Part shown: positions 25,362 through 34,898 of the stretch, one piece after another
Numbering within the stretch: position 1 is the stretch's first letter
Layout: every line of letters begins with the position of its first letter
Assembly (NCBI GenBank): GCA_002368155.1
Contig: AP018180.1
Span: 2,934,899 to 2,998,898 of the forward strand
DNA: 64,000 bases
Reading direction: 5' to 3'
Source: Nostoc carneum NIES-2107
Lineage (GTDB): Bacteria > Cyanobacteriota > Cyanobacteriia > Cyanobacteriales > Nostocaceae
Made by a program: the position numbers and the translations under genes
The notes under the pieces: generated by a model
Databases searched by the model: none
Seen by the model: only the letters and a program-made list of their open reading frames with translations
Told to the model about the DNA's origin: nothing

Positions 25362-25620
25362 CTGTTTCGGTTTGAGGGCACCAATATTAACACGGGTGTC
25401 CTATTAATAGCTCACATCTTAACTGATAAATTTCAGATGTAATTAACGACTACAAAGCTTAAATTACAGTTAATTTCGCTAACTTTAATTTATATGAATT
25501 CTCCTTACCTCTTCGCTAGCAAGTGCAATAAGCTAGTTAGCTTTGAGCAAGCCAATTTCTGTCAAAAGCATAATTTTTAGTGAAAATCAAGAATAAGTTA
25601 CTCAATTTGGATTAATTATT

Positions 25621-26502
25621 ATGAACATCAAAATCCAACCAATCTCAAACAGCATAGGTCAACAAATTATTAATACTGGCAATCACAGTATTTGGGAATT
25701 ATCAAGGGAGGAAATTATTAGTTTATTTAAAGAGTATGGGGCGTTGCTGTTTAGAGAATTCGCAACTAATGCCGAAATTTTTAAAGAATTTAGCAACTCA
25801 TTAAGTACTAATTTTATGGATTATGCTGGCGGAGTATTTCAACGCCGAATTATTAATGGTGACAAGACAGTTTTAAGCGTTAACAATTTTAAATCGGCGA
25901 TTAAATTACATGGCGAGATGTATTATCAAAAGCATATCCCGCTAATGTTGTGGTTTTTCTGCGCTCATCCAGCTTCAGAAAAGGGAGAAACAACAATATG
26001 TGATGGTAGACAATTCTATAATGAACTTAGTAGCGCTACCAAAGATTTATTTAGCAAAAATCATATCAAGTTTACTACCCATCTATCTGAAGCAGAATGG
26101 CAGAAACAATACAAAACAGAGGATGTGAATCAAGTAGCAGCAATATGTGAACTTAATGATATGCGTTTAACTATTTACCAAGATAATTCCATAGTAACTG
26201 AGTATATTCGTCCAGCAATTATACCGAGTAGCTGCGGTAAACATCAGGTATTTATTAATAGTCTATTACCTGGTAAACATTTATATCCTGAACGGATAAG
26301 ATTTGCTGATGATTCAGATATATCCGATACAGTGATGTCTGAACTTAATGAAATAGCTGAGAGATTAACTACGGAAATTTCTTGGCAGCAAGGAGATATT
26401 TTAATGATTGATAATACAAGAATTCTTCATGGTAGAAGAGCTTTTGATGATGAGAAGCGAGATGTTTATGTAAGGCTATGTGCCCCAGCTTTTTCATTCT
26501 AA
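25621..26502 (+). CDS. TauD/clavaminate-synthase-like Fe(II)/2-oxoglutarate dioxygenase
   Basis: This 293-residue protein has the TauD-type fold. The start shows ALLFREFAT, the proximal iron ligands are H97 and E99 (LHGEMYY) and the distal histidine is at about residue 270 (LHGRRAF). The arginine in GRRAF is placed to bind 2-oxoglutarate. Having Glu rather than Asp in H-x-E is shared with clavaminate synthase and SyrP-like hydroxylases of peptide biosynthesis. No NRPS or PKS gene is nearby, so the substrate is unknown. It is monocistronic with an AT-rich upstream region. Confidence 0.8.
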   Translation: MNIKIQPISNSIGQQIINTGNHSIWELSREEIISLFKEYGALLFREFATNAEIFKEFSNSLSTNFMDYAGGVFQRRIINGDKTVLSVNNFKSAIKLHGEMYYQKHIPLMLWFFCAHPASEKGETTICDGRQFYNELSSATKDLFSKNHIKFTTHLSEAEWQKQYKTEDVNQVAAICELNDMRLTIYQDNSIVTEYIRPAIIPSSCGKHQVFINSLLPGKHLYPERIRFADDSDISDTVMSELNEIAERLTTEISWQQGDILMIDNTRILHGRRAFDDEKRDVYVRLCAPAFSF

Positions 26503-26673
26503 AGCCAAGCAATCCGCTCATTTAGCATATCGGTAAAAATATTTACCGACTAAACTGTCAACAAATTATCAAATTTGTAAAATAGACCAGCTAAGGAATC
26601 TTGAAAAGTCAATTCTCGATCAAGATTGTGGGATATTGTTAAATAGGTTAGAGATTCGCCAAATAAATTAAGA

Positions 26674-27840
26674 ATGAAGCTGGCAGCAAGAGTAAGTCAG
26701 GTAACACCCTCTTTAACCTTAGCGATCGCAGCTAAAGCTAAGGCAATGAAAGCAGAGGGTGTGGACGTTTGTAGTTTTAGCGCTGGAGAACCAGATTTTG
26801 ACACTCCAGCCCATATCAAAGCAGCAGCAGTAAAGGCTTTGGATGAAGGCAAAACCAAATATGGCCCAGCCGCAGGAGAACCAAAGTTAAGGGAAGCGAT
26901 CGCCCATAAGCTGAAAGCTGATAATGGTCTAGATTATAAAGCAGAAAATGTCATCGTCACCAATGGCGGTAAGCATTCTCTCTACAATTTGATTGTGGCT
27001 TTAATCGATCCGGGTGATGAAGTCATTATCCCTGCTCCCTACTGGCTAAGTTATCCCGAAATGGTAACTTTGGTAGGTGGAGTTCCGGTTATTGTGACCA
27101 CAGATGCTTCGACGGGTTATAAAATTACGCCGGAACAACTGCGGAAGTCGATTACGCCCAAAACGAAGCTATTTGTCCTCAACTCTCCATCTAACCCCAC
27201 TGGGATGGTGTACACGCCAGCAGAAATTAAAGCGCTGGCGGAAGTAGTAGTTGATGCAGATATCTTTGTAGTTTCTGACGAGATTTACGAAAAAATTCTC
27301 TACGACGGTGCAGAACATATCAGCATTGGTTCTTTAGGGAAGGAAATTTTTGCGCGTACCTTGATCAGCAACGGCTTTGCCAAAGCTTACTCCATGACAG
27401 GGTGGCGACTTGGCTATTTAGCGGGGCCAGTGGAAATTATCAAAGCCGCAAGCACCATCCAAGGGCATAGTACATCTAACGTTTGTACCTTTGCTCAATA
27501 TGGGGCGATCGCAGCTTTAGAAAGTTCTCAAGACTGCGTAGAAGAAATGCGCCAAGCCTTCGCCAAACGGCGACAGGTAATGTTAGACAGACTCAACGCT
27601 ATTCCCGGTTTGAGTTGTCCTAAACCTGACGGTGCTTTTTATCTTTTCCCCGACATCAGCAAAACTGGTCTAAAATCCCTAGAATTCTGTGATGCACTGA
27701 TTGAAGAACATCAAGTAGCAGTAATTCCAGGTATTGCTTTTGGTGCTGATAAGAACATTCGCCTTTCCTACGCCACTGACATGGCCACCATTGAAAAGGG
27801 AATGGACAGATTGGAGAAATTTGTACGGAGTCGGATTTAG
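26674..27840 (+). CDS. aspC: Aspartate aminotransferase, class I
   Basis: This 388-residue PLP enzyme interconverts aspartate and 2-oxoglutarate with oxaloacetate and glutamate. The start [23 protein letters not shown] and the block [19 protein letters not shown] are typical of the Ib subgroup. Further motifs are [25 protein letters not shown] and the PLP-lysine segment [19 protein letters not shown]. The substrate-carboxylate arginine is in KNIRLSYA near the end. The class Ib enzymes may also act on prephenate; this cannot be decided here. Followed by STRRs. Confidence 0.92.
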   Translation: MKLAARVSQVTPSLTLAIAAKAKAMKAEGVDVCSFSAGEPDFDTPAHIKAAAVKALDEGKTKYGPAAGEPKLREAIAHKLKADNGLDYKAENVIVTNGGKHSLYNLIVALIDPGDEVIIPAPYWLSYPEMVTLVGGVPVIVTTDASTGYKITPEQLRKSITPKTKLFVLNSPSNPTGMVYTPAEIKALAEVVVDADIFVVSDEIYEKILYDGAEHISIGSLGKEIFARTLISNGFAKAYSMTGWRLGYLAGPVEIIKAASTIQGHSTSNVCTFAQYGAIAALESSQDCVEEMRQAFAKRRQVMLDRLNAIPGLSCPKPDGAFYLFPDISKTGLKSLEFCDALIEEHQVAVIPGIAFGADKNIRLSYATDMATIEKGMDRLEKFVRSRI

Positions 27841-27841
27841 A

Positions 27842-28005
27842 ATTGGGCATGGGGCATTGGGCATTGGGCATGGGGTAATGAGTAATGAGTAATGAGTAAT
27901 GAGTAATGAGTAATGAGTAATGAGTCATTGGTAATTACTTTTTCCCTCATCCCCCTCATCCCCCTCATCTTCCTCATCCCCCCAACTCAGCACTCACCAC
28001 TCAGC
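27842..28005. repeat. STRR tract (GGGCATT, GAGTAAT, CCCTCAT families)
   Basis: Short runs of GGGCATT, about seven GAGTAAT units and several CCCCTCAT units fill the gap between the convergent aspC and glycosyltransferase genes. Confidence 0.9.
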
Positions 28006-28006
28006 A

Positions 28007-29194
28007 CTAAATCAACCCCATCTCTTGCAAACCCTGGCGGAGTCTCTTGGCTTCTTCGGGGTTATGCTGTTGGTGTAGGGCGATCGCATTTTTAAATGCT
28101 GTGACGCTAGCTTGAACATTCCCCACTTTGAGTTGCACTACTCCTAAATTTTGATAAGCTTCAGCATAGCTGGGGTGTAGCTTGATGGCTTTTTGGTAAC
28201 AGGCGATCGCATCTGTAAATAAGCCTAAAGCCTTAAATGTCATTCCTAAGTTATAATGTCCGCTAGCAAAATTTGGGTCAATTTTTAAGGTTGTTTCGTA
28301 AGCTTTTCTGGCATTTTTTAAATCTCCTGCTGCTTTGAGTAAGTTACCCAGATTGTTATATGCTCCCAATTTTAAAATTGGATAAATTGGTAATTTAATT
28401 GCAGCTTGATAGTGGGCGCTAGCTTGTTGCGGATTTTGTAAGCGATTGTAGGCAATGCCTAAATGATAATGGAGTTCGTATAAAATTTCGTAGTTTTCTT
28501 CACTTGCCCTCACGCCTCTTCTGAGTAATTCTATACCTTCTTTAATTTTGCCAGTTTCTATATACAAGGCTCCCAATTTACTGCAAACGTAGGGGTCATA
28601 AGGATGAGCTTTGAAAAACTCTTCCATTGCTGCTTGGGCTTTGGCGTATTTGTTACCTTGGGCGATCGCAGTTTTTTGATATCCCTTATGTAAAATTGCT
28701 ACTCCTTGTAAATAGCCAATTTGCCAGTGCGGTTCTTTCTTGATAATTTCTGATACACTATCATCAACTAGCGCATGATATGGACGGGAAAACTGAATAT
28801 CTGGATGTTTACGAAATAGTCTAGAAACTAACGAATAAGGAGACTGTTCTGCGCCTACTTCATTTCGCACAAGGTTAATTAATAAGTATTCTTCGCTTTG
28901 GATTGCTGAGTGAATTTGCGGTACAATTTCTGGCGTTAGTGTTTCATCTGCATCTAACACTAAAATCCAATCGCCTGTGACATATTTTAAAGCTTCATTG
29001 CGGGCAATGCTGAAGTTATTGTTCCATTGAAAATGATGTACTTTTGCACCATGTGCTTTAGCGATTTCTGGAGTGCGATCGCTAGAACCTGTATCTAAAA
29101 CTACAATTTCATTAACGACATCTTTCACACTGCTAAGACATTTAGGCAGTGTTGCTGCTTCATTTTTGACGATCATGCACAGGCTCAAATTCAT
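28007..29194 (-). CDS. Family 2 glycosyltransferase fused to TPR repeats
   Basis: This 395-residue protein has an N-terminal GT-A domain of ~200 residues starting MNLSLCMIVKNEAATLPKCLSSV. It contains DTGSSDRTPEIAKAHGA and the DxD-type LVLDADE. A C-terminal block of about five tetratricopeptide repeats follows (for example KAYETTLKIDPNFASGHYNLG, then AIACYQKAIKLHPSYAEAYQN). The combination is common in cyanobacteria and other bacteria and likely acts in cell-surface glycan or protein glycosylation. Sugar and acceptor are unknown. Single gene. Confidence 0.88.
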   Translation of the reverse strand: MNLSLCMIVKNEAATLPKCLSSVKDVVNEIVVLDTGSSDRTPEIAKAHGAKVHHFQWNNNFSIARNEALKYVTGDWILVLDADETLTPEIVPQIHSAIQSEEYLLINLVRNEVGAEQSPYSLVSRLFRKHPDIQFSRPYHALVDDSVSEIIKKEPHWQIGYLQGVAILHKGYQKTAIAQGNKYAKAQAAMEEFFKAHPYDPYVCSKLGALYIETGKIKEGIELLRRGVRASEENYEILYELHYHLGIAYNRLQNPQQASAHYQAAIKLPIYPILKLGAYNNLGNLLKAAGDLKNARKAYETTLKIDPNFASGHYNLGMTFKALGLFTDAIACYQKAIKLHPSYAEAYQNLGVVQLKVGNVQASVTAFKNAIALHQQHNPEEAKRLRQGLQEMGLI

Positions 29195-29269
29195 AATTCA
29201 AATTACAGCAGTCTAATGATTTCAGAATTCTGACATATCTTGCTAGCGACTGTGTAATTTTGAAGGTAA

Positions 29270-29350
29270 AAGTCAAGAGTCAAGAGTCAAGAGTCAAAAG
29301 TTATTTATTCCTAGTCCCCAGTCCCCAGTCCCCAGTCCCTAGTCCCCATT
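29270..29350. repeat. STRR tract (AGTCAAG and CCCCAGT)
   Basis: About four AGTCAAG units are followed by about four CCCCAGT units, just downstream of the pentapeptide-repeat gene. Confidence 0.85.
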
Positions 29351-29351
29351 T

Positions 29352-29921
29352 TTATAAATGAATAAAACCATCAGGCATGATAGTTCCTGTCAAAAATGTT
29401 TCGCTCATGTCTGTGGCATAGAGATTAGCTCCGGTTAAGTTTGCTTCACTCAAATTGGCTTCACTTAAATCGGCTCCTGTTAAATCTGCCCACTGCAAAT
29501 CTGCTTTCCACATCCTTACTCCACCCATTTTGGCTCCACTCAAATTAGCACCTTGTAAATTGGCTGCACTCAGTGATGCCATGTGCAAATTAGCATCACA
29601 CAAGTCTGCATCATTGAGAGACGCGCCACTGAGATCCGATTCATTTAAATTTGCAGTTGTCAGTGCTGCTTGGCGTAAATCAGCGCCACTGAGAATAACT
29701 TCCGATAAATTCGCTCTATGTAGTTTTGCTCCTCTAAGATTCGCCTGGCTCAAATTAGCACCACTCAAAGATGCACCTGTGAGATTAGCGCCACTCAGGT
29801 TAACTCTGCCAAAGTCTACACCACCTAAATTAGCTCCCCGCAGATCTGCTTCTGGCAATTCTATGCCGTGAAAGCTTCTTTCTCCGGCTGCATACCTAGC
29901 TAGAAGTTCTTTAACATCCAT
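29352..29921 (-). CDS. Pentapeptide-repeat protein
   Basis: This 189-residue protein is built almost wholly from A(D/N)LxG-type pentapeptides (ANLGGVDFGRVNLSGANL and so on) from about residue 25 to 175, giving some 30 units of a right-handed quadrilateral beta-helix. The short N-terminal helix MDVKELLARYAAGERSF is frequent in cyanobacterial members. No signal peptide, so it is cytoplasmic. Some relatives protect DNA gyrase, but most cyanobacterial ones have no known role and none can be assigned here. Confidence 0.92.
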   Translation of the reverse strand: MDVKELLARYAAGERSFHGIELPEADLRGANLGGVDFGRVNLSGANLTGASLSGANLSQANLRGAKLHRANLSEVILSGADLRQAALTTANLNESDLSGASLNDADLCDANLHMASLSAANLQGANLSGAKMGGVRMWKADLQWADLTGADLSEANLSEANLTGANLYATDMSETFLTGTIMPDGFIHL

Positions 29922-31082
29922 GATTTTCGGTTTTCAGTAATTTAATGGGAACACTTAGTTTATTAGCGAAAAATCTTGTATTCTAACCACTACCATAAGG
30001 TTAAATTACTTAGCATAATTCACTTCATTATCGTTACCAAAAGAGTTGGAAAATTTTAGTTGTCAGAGAAAATAAAGCTAATCTGTGTAATTATTTTACA
30101 ACTAGAAATCATGTCTTAACATTGACATTTTGCAGAGAACCACTAACTTAATATTGCTTAATCGAATAACAATTAGCTTGTCTATTGATTTAAGCAATAC
30201 CAGCATTTTAGTAAATAGTAGTTAATCAAAATTAACCAAAAATCCCCTATTTCGGTAACCAGATTTGCTAGGCGAGTATATGCAATTAAATGAATAATAG
30301 CATTTTGCAATGGTTATAGAATAACTATGGAGAAGATAATACTAAATTATGATGATAGCTATTATGTAATTGCAATATTCTGTAAAAGATGCCAATATTA
30401 ATTTCTTAAATATACCAATTTATTAAATCGACTTGACAATTACTCTGATTTTTGTAGACATCTAAAACTTGATAATACAGGGTATTTTAAATTAGCAAAT
30501 CTTACGTGTTAGCATTAACCCTACTGATGCTGAATGCAGCTATGTCACAGTATTGACACAGCATTCACACAGAATAGACATAAGATTGCAATACAAATTT
30601 AATAGGTGTAAAAGCTCACAAAAAACTCAGATGCTATTGATTGCTACTTCACAAGTGCAAATAAACTAGTTCTGAGCATCTATCTTAAGACAGGGCTATT
30701 TGATGTTAAGTGGAGAATAGTGAGAAAATGATAAATACCTAGAGAGCTAGTATTGTATTTTAGTAAATACTGCTATGGAAACCATATATGATTTCTGGAA
30801 AGCTAGGTACAGTTTATATCCTTATATCTCTGTTCCACGTTATTTTTCAATGCAAATATTTTCACTAATCAAACTGGATAGCTATATCATAAAATCAGCT
30901 ATTGTTATTTTTAATACTAGCAATACAAGTCAATTATCTATCTTCACATCAATCGCTAACAGGTGTAAACTCAGAATAAATAGTTTATGTAATCTGCCAA
31001 AAGCTACTAGCAATATTTTGTCATAATTACTTATTACTATAGTTGGTAGCTAATCTTAGTACCTTGACTCAATATATAGAAA
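29922..31082. other. Long AT-rich noncoding gap upstream of pxcA
   Basis: About 1.16 kb without a credible gene. An 83-codon frame at 30,775-31,026 has unlikely composition (rich in Ile, Ser, Asn) and no recognisable motif. No STRR, tRNA fold or large inverted repeat was seen. It probably contains the pxcA promoter; a regulatory RNA is possible but unsupported. Confidence 0.5.
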
Positions 31083-32378
31083 ATGTCTGCAATGAAATCC
31101 TCATTCATTACCAAAAATGCAGGTTTATTACGCCAAAAAATTAGAGACTATATCCTAACAGTAAAGCAATGGTTTGTCTCAACACCAGAAAGGGCACTTT
31201 TAGAAGCTTACGAAGCTGCTCAGATAATTAGAAACATTGAAATTGAGCATTTTGGTGGTCAAAAAATTTCTGCTTCTTCAGGAAATTACACCGCAAATGT
31301 AATGTCTTACTGGGAAGGATACTTAAATAAGAATTTAACTATTATCAATATCAAATTAGCAGAGTTCCGTGTCAGCCGTTCAATGTTGGAGATGGCTAAT
31401 AGTACAATCTTAGAAAAGCTGCAATTTATTGATGATGTCATAGCTAAGTATACTCCTAGAACTGAACAAATTAATAGTAGTGATGTTGTCAAAATTTCTG
31501 AGCCACTGGCTATTGATAATAATATAGCGCCTCAACCAGTCAAACCATCTAATAATAGAGTTAAGCAAGCTTCTGAAGTAAGCCAAAAGACAGGAATATT
31601 ACCTAGGTCTTTAGGCAGAACAATTAACAAAATAAAAACTGATTTATCACCACAAGCAGAATCAGAATTTGTGAGAAATTATCAGCGTTCTAGAAATAGG
31701 ACTAGAACTGCACTGAGATTTTTTCTAATTTTAATTCTTGTGCCTCTATTAACCCAGCATTTCTCGAAACAGCTATTAATAAATCCTTTAGTTGAAAGAG
31801 CTAGAGTAGAAGGCACAACTCAGATTTTTCTTAACTCTGAAATGGAGGAAAAAGCTTTACATGAATTGAAGAGTTTTGAAAGCAAACTGAAATTTGAAAG
31901 TTTATTACAGGAAGCTCCAGCACTTTCACCTGAGGGAGTCAGAGAAAAAATTCAAGAAAAAGCGATTGAGATAGCAGAGGAATTTAACCATGAAAGTAAT
32001 AGCGCTATCAGTAATGTATTTGCTGATTTAATCTCACTAGTTGCTTTTGCTATTGTAGTTGCTACAAGCAAAAGAGAAATTGCCATTGTTAAGTCTTTTA
32101 TAGACGATATTGTTTATGGACTTAGCGATAGTGCTAAGGCTTTTTTAATTATTTTGTTTACCGATATATTTGTCGGATTTCACTCACCACATGGCTGGGA
32201 AGTTCTCCTAGAAGGCTTTGCAGAACATTTAGGATTACCAGCTAATGAAAGTGCAATATATTTATTTATTGCTACATTTCCAGTGATTTTGGATACGATA
32301 TTTAAATACTGGATATTCAGATATCTGAGTCGCCTGTCTCCTTCAGCACTAGCTACGATGAAAGAAATGAATGAGTAG
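31083..32378 (+). CDS. pxcA: Proton extrusion protein PcxA (CemA family)
   Basis: This 431-residue protein is the cyanobacterial relative of chloroplast CemA, needed for light-dependent proton extrusion and inorganic-carbon uptake. The N-terminal ~200 residues are soluble and helical (ALLEAYEAAQIIRNIEIEHFGG, NLTIINIKLAEFRVSRSMLE). The CemA domain follows with a first membrane helix (ALRFFLILILVPLLTQHF), a charged loop and three further membrane helices near the C-terminus (FADLISLVAFAIVVATSK, SAKAFLIILFTDIFVGFHSPHGWE, IYLFIATFPVILDTIFKYWIF). Start at 31,083 (an ATG nine bases later is also possible). It is a single gene after a long noncoding region. Confidence 0.92.
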   Translation: MSAMKSSFITKNAGLLRQKIRDYILTVKQWFVSTPERALLEAYEAAQIIRNIEIEHFGGQKISASSGNYTANVMSYWEGYLNKNLTIINIKLAEFRVSRSMLEMANSTILEKLQFIDDVIAKYTPRTEQINSSDVVKISEPLAIDNNIAPQPVKPSNNRVKQASEVSQKTGILPRSLGRTINKIKTDLSPQAESEFVRNYQRSRNRTRTALRFFLILILVPLLTQHFSKQLLINPLVERARVEGTTQIFLNSEMEEKALHELKSFESKLKFESLLQEAPALSPEGVREKIQEKAIEIAEEFNHESNSAISNVFADLISLVAFAIVVATSKREIAIVKSFIDDIVYGLSDSAKAFLIILFTDIFVGFHSPHGWEVLLEGFAEHLGLPANESAIYLFIATFPVILDTIFKYWIFRYLSRLSPSALATMKEMNE

Positions 32379-32827
32379 TAACCTAATCCACTTATAAATT
32401 GCATAAGAACTTGTAGTGATTGTTGACTGTTGACTGTTAAAGGTCAACAGCCGAAAGCTAACGCACTTGTGAATTGTTAATTATGTGTCGGTGCGTTACG
32501 CTATCGCTAACTTTATAAATCATCTTTTATTTAAAGCATCTATATAAAGATAGAGATAGAGCTTATATCTTGAGACATAAATATATTCAGAACTGATTTT
32601 TGAATATGAATATTTTGATAGAAAGCTTTAATGAGAGTATATTCAATGCTTCAAAATAAAATTTGATTTAATCGGAGAAAATTAGCATATACAAAATCAT
32701 AAATGATTGAAAAATCTATCAATTTATATCTATCTTCTGGCTGTAGCTTTTCCTTCAAGTGGTAGAAACATTTGTGAGTTTTTCTGGATAAATTGAATAT
32801 AAACCAGATGACTTTTGTGAGGAACTC
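32379..32827. other. Noncoding gap with GTGCGTTA repeat
   Basis: About 450 bp between pxcA and the GlsB-like gene. It has a TTGTTGACTGTTGACTG direct repeat, a TTGACTGTTAAAGGTCAACAG near-palindrome (about 32,423-32,450) and a GTGCGTTACGC repeat (about 32,490). The remainder is AT-rich; no gene was seen. Confidence 0.5.
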
Positions 32828-33106
32828 ATGAATATTATTGCTTGGGTAATATTAGGACTTCTAGCTGGTGCGATCGCAAAAGCAATTTATCCAGGTTATC
32901 AAGGTGGCGGAATTCTCTCGACGATGGTATTAGGTATTGTCGGCGCTTTCATTGGTGGGAGTCTGTACACACTTTTGCAAACAGGAACTCTACAACTTAC
33001 CGCTGCTGGTGCTGGTTTCAGTCTTACAGGTCTATTTATAGCTGTAATTGGTGCAATTATTGCTATTTATTTATGGGGACTATTGAGCAGAAGCAGTAGA
33101 GTCTAA
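32828..33106 (+). CDS. GlsB/YeaQ/YmgE family membrane protein
   Basis: This 92-residue protein has three hydrophobic segments and the glycine-rich motifs of the transglycosylase-associated family (WVILGLLAGAIAKAIYPG, STMVLGIVGAFIGG, GLFIAVIGAIIAIYLWGLL). Members are small stress-induced membrane proteins; no enzymatic activity is established. The next gene is a manganese catalase, which fits a stress context, though the ~200 bp gap leaves co-transcription uncertain. Confidence 0.88.
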   Translation: MNIIAWVILGLLAGAIAKAIYPGYQGGGILSTMVLGIVGAFIGGSLYTLLQTGTLQLTAAGAGFSLTGLFIAVIGAIIAIYLWGLLSRSSRV

Positions 33107-33302
33107 TTAAAATCCTCAGGACAATCATTTTGTTGATTTACTAGGTCTGAGGCATAATCACAATTCGTTGCGAAATTACGGCGCAATTTAGATTTTAAGG
33201 TGTGAGTTTGTAGCTTGCTTGTAGGAATTTGTATCAGTGGTAGCTGGTAATAATTCTAAATCAATCCATTGACCAAATCATTGTTTCAGGAAGCAGGGAA
33301 AA

Positions 33303-33992
33303 ATGTTTTTTCATAAAAAAGAACCGATTCATGCAGTAAACGTTAGTGAGGCTAATCCTAGGTTTGCTCAATTACTTCTAGAACAGTTTGGTGGGGCAAC
33401 AGGAGAACTTACAGCTGCACTACAATACTGGGTGCAATCTTTTCATGTCGAAAATGCTGGCATTAAAGATATGCTCCAAGATATTGCTATCGAAGAGTTT
33501 AGCCATTTAGAAATGGTGGGTAAACTCATCGAAGCTCACACCAAAAATACCGATCAAACTGAGGTTTATAAAAGTACTCTGTTTGCAATTCGAGGCATTG
33601 GCCCGCACTTTTTAGATAGTCAAGGTAGCGCTTGGACTGCAAATTACATCAATGAAGGTGGAGATGTAGTGCGTGACTTGCGAGCTAATATTGCTGCGGA
33701 AGCGGGAGCGCGTCAGACTTACGAAGAGTTAATTAAGTTAGCCACAGATGATGGTACTAAGCAAACTTTAGTACATCTATTAACCAGAGAAATTTCTCAT
33801 ACGCAAATGTTTATGAAAGCGTTAGATTCTCTGGGTAAATTGACAGATCCCATCTTCGGTAATATTCAACCGGATGAAACTGTTGCTCTTTACTACAACT
33901 TATCTACAAATGGTAGTCAAGATGAGCGTGGCCCTTGGAATTCTGAGCCAACATTCAAATATATTGCCGATCCGCTTAAAAAGCATTCCTAA
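33303..33992 (+). CDS. Manganese catalase
   Basis: This 229-residue protein of the non-haem dimanganese catalase family dismutes hydrogen peroxide in the cytoplasm. The four-helix bundle ligands are visible: a Glu in GGATGELTAALQYW (~36), Glu and His in IAIEEFSHLEMVG (~65-70), a Glu in NIAAEAGARQTYE and a His in TREISHTQMF (~180). Length matches the short cyanobacterial form (KatA/KatB of Anabaena). It is followed by a strong hairpin terminator and so is probably transcribed alone. Confidence 0.92.
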   Translation: MFFHKKEPIHAVNVSEANPRFAQLLLEQFGGATGELTAALQYWVQSFHVENAGIKDMLQDIAIEEFSHLEMVGKLIEAHTKNTDQTEVYKSTLFAIRGIGPHFLDSQGSAWTANYINEGGDVVRDLRANIAAEAGARQTYEELIKLATDDGTKQTLVHLLTREISHTQMFMKALDSLGKLTDPIFGNIQPDETVALYYNLSTNGSQDERGPWNSEPTFKYIADPLKKHS

Positions 33993-34014
33993 TGCACTAA
34001 TTTAGGAACATAAG

Positions 34015-34051
34015 ATGAGCCAGTCAGAAGTAAATTCACTGGCTCATTTTT
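34015..34051 (+). terminator. Rho-independent terminator of manganese catalase
   Basis: ATGAGCCAGT and ACTGGCTCAT form a 10-bp perfect stem (34,015-34,024 with 34,038-34,047), followed by a T-run, 22 bp past the stop codon. Confidence 0.85.
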
Positions 34052-34089
34052 CCGGAAAAATTACAATTAAGTATATGGAGAATTAACTG

Positions 34090-34818
34090 GTGATTGTTAA
34101 TGCTACACAAAATGGTTGGGAAGTGATTTATCATCGCGCTCATGCTTTATTAGCAGCGCAATTAGCAGGACAATGGCGACGCAAAAATGCTCCTGAAAGG
34201 TTATATGAAACCCTAGCCGCAATTTCCCATCATGATGATTTAGAAAAAGAATGGGAAGAAGATATTTTGACAGAAAGTGGTGCGCCACTAGACTTTACTC
34301 TCAGTACAGAGACTGATGTCACAAAAATTGCTAATCTTGTCAAAAATGCCCGCTATCGGGGAAGGTGGGTAGCTTTATTAATTTCTAAACATATGAGTCG
34401 GTTAAATGGAGCAAAACGCGGTGAATCTCCTGAACTCGATAAGTTTCTAGATGAGCAATTAGAAAACCAGGAACTTTGGCGTAAGGAATTAGGAATTGAC
34501 AAGCAAGATGTAGATGCTGCTTATGCATTTATGCAATGGTGCGATCGCTTATCTTTAATTCTCTGCCAGCAAGAACTCCCGGCTGATGAGCGCTGGTTAG
34601 AAATTAGCAAGGGGCCTGAAGATCAGCGTTATGACATTATGCAACGCAGCGATAATTTGGTGACTGTTAATCCTTGGCCGTTTGAGGATGAGAAATTTAC
34701 AGTTAATATTGAAGCCTGCGATTTATCACAGTTGAAGTTCAAAAGCAGTGCTGAACTATCCCAAGCACTCCAAAAAGCGCCAATCAAAATATTGGAATGG
34801 ACTTTTGTCAAGGGTTGA
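34090..34818 (+). CDS. DUF3891 family protein
   Basis: This 242-residue soluble protein starts at GTG 34,090. It is recognised as DUF3891 by the opening ATQNGWEVIYHRAHALLAAQLAG, ISHHDDLEKEW, LISKHMSRLNG and MQWCDRLSLILCQQELP. The His and Asp residues in HHDD, KHMSR and WCDRLS resemble a metal-binding HD-like helical domain, but the function is not known. It is 80 bp upstream of the multi-GAF kinase on the same strand and could be co-transcribed with it. Confidence 0.85.
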   Translation: MIVNATQNGWEVIYHRAHALLAAQLAGQWRRKNAPERLYETLAAISHHDDLEKEWEEDILTESGAPLDFTLSTETDVTKIANLVKNARYRGRWVALLISKHMSRLNGAKRGESPELDKFLDEQLENQELWRKELGIDKQDVDAAYAFMQWCDRLSLILCQQELPADERWLEISKGPEDQRYDIMQRSDNLVTVNPWPFEDEKFTVNIEACDLSQLKFKSSAELSQALQKAPIKILEWTFVKG

Positions 34819-34898
34819 TGAAAAATTTCCGATTTATTTAATATTTGATTGACCCAAGGGAACAATGAAACTAAGAATTTCATTATTCCCTGAAATCT

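Noticed and set aside
30775-31026. 83-codon plus-strand frame upstream of pxcA
   Set aside because: AT-driven composition, no ribosome binding site and no recognisable motif; probably noncoding.
29922-31082. tRNA or large structured RNA in the long gap
   Set aside because: No cloverleaf, CCA end or long stem could be found by eye; only AT-rich sequence.
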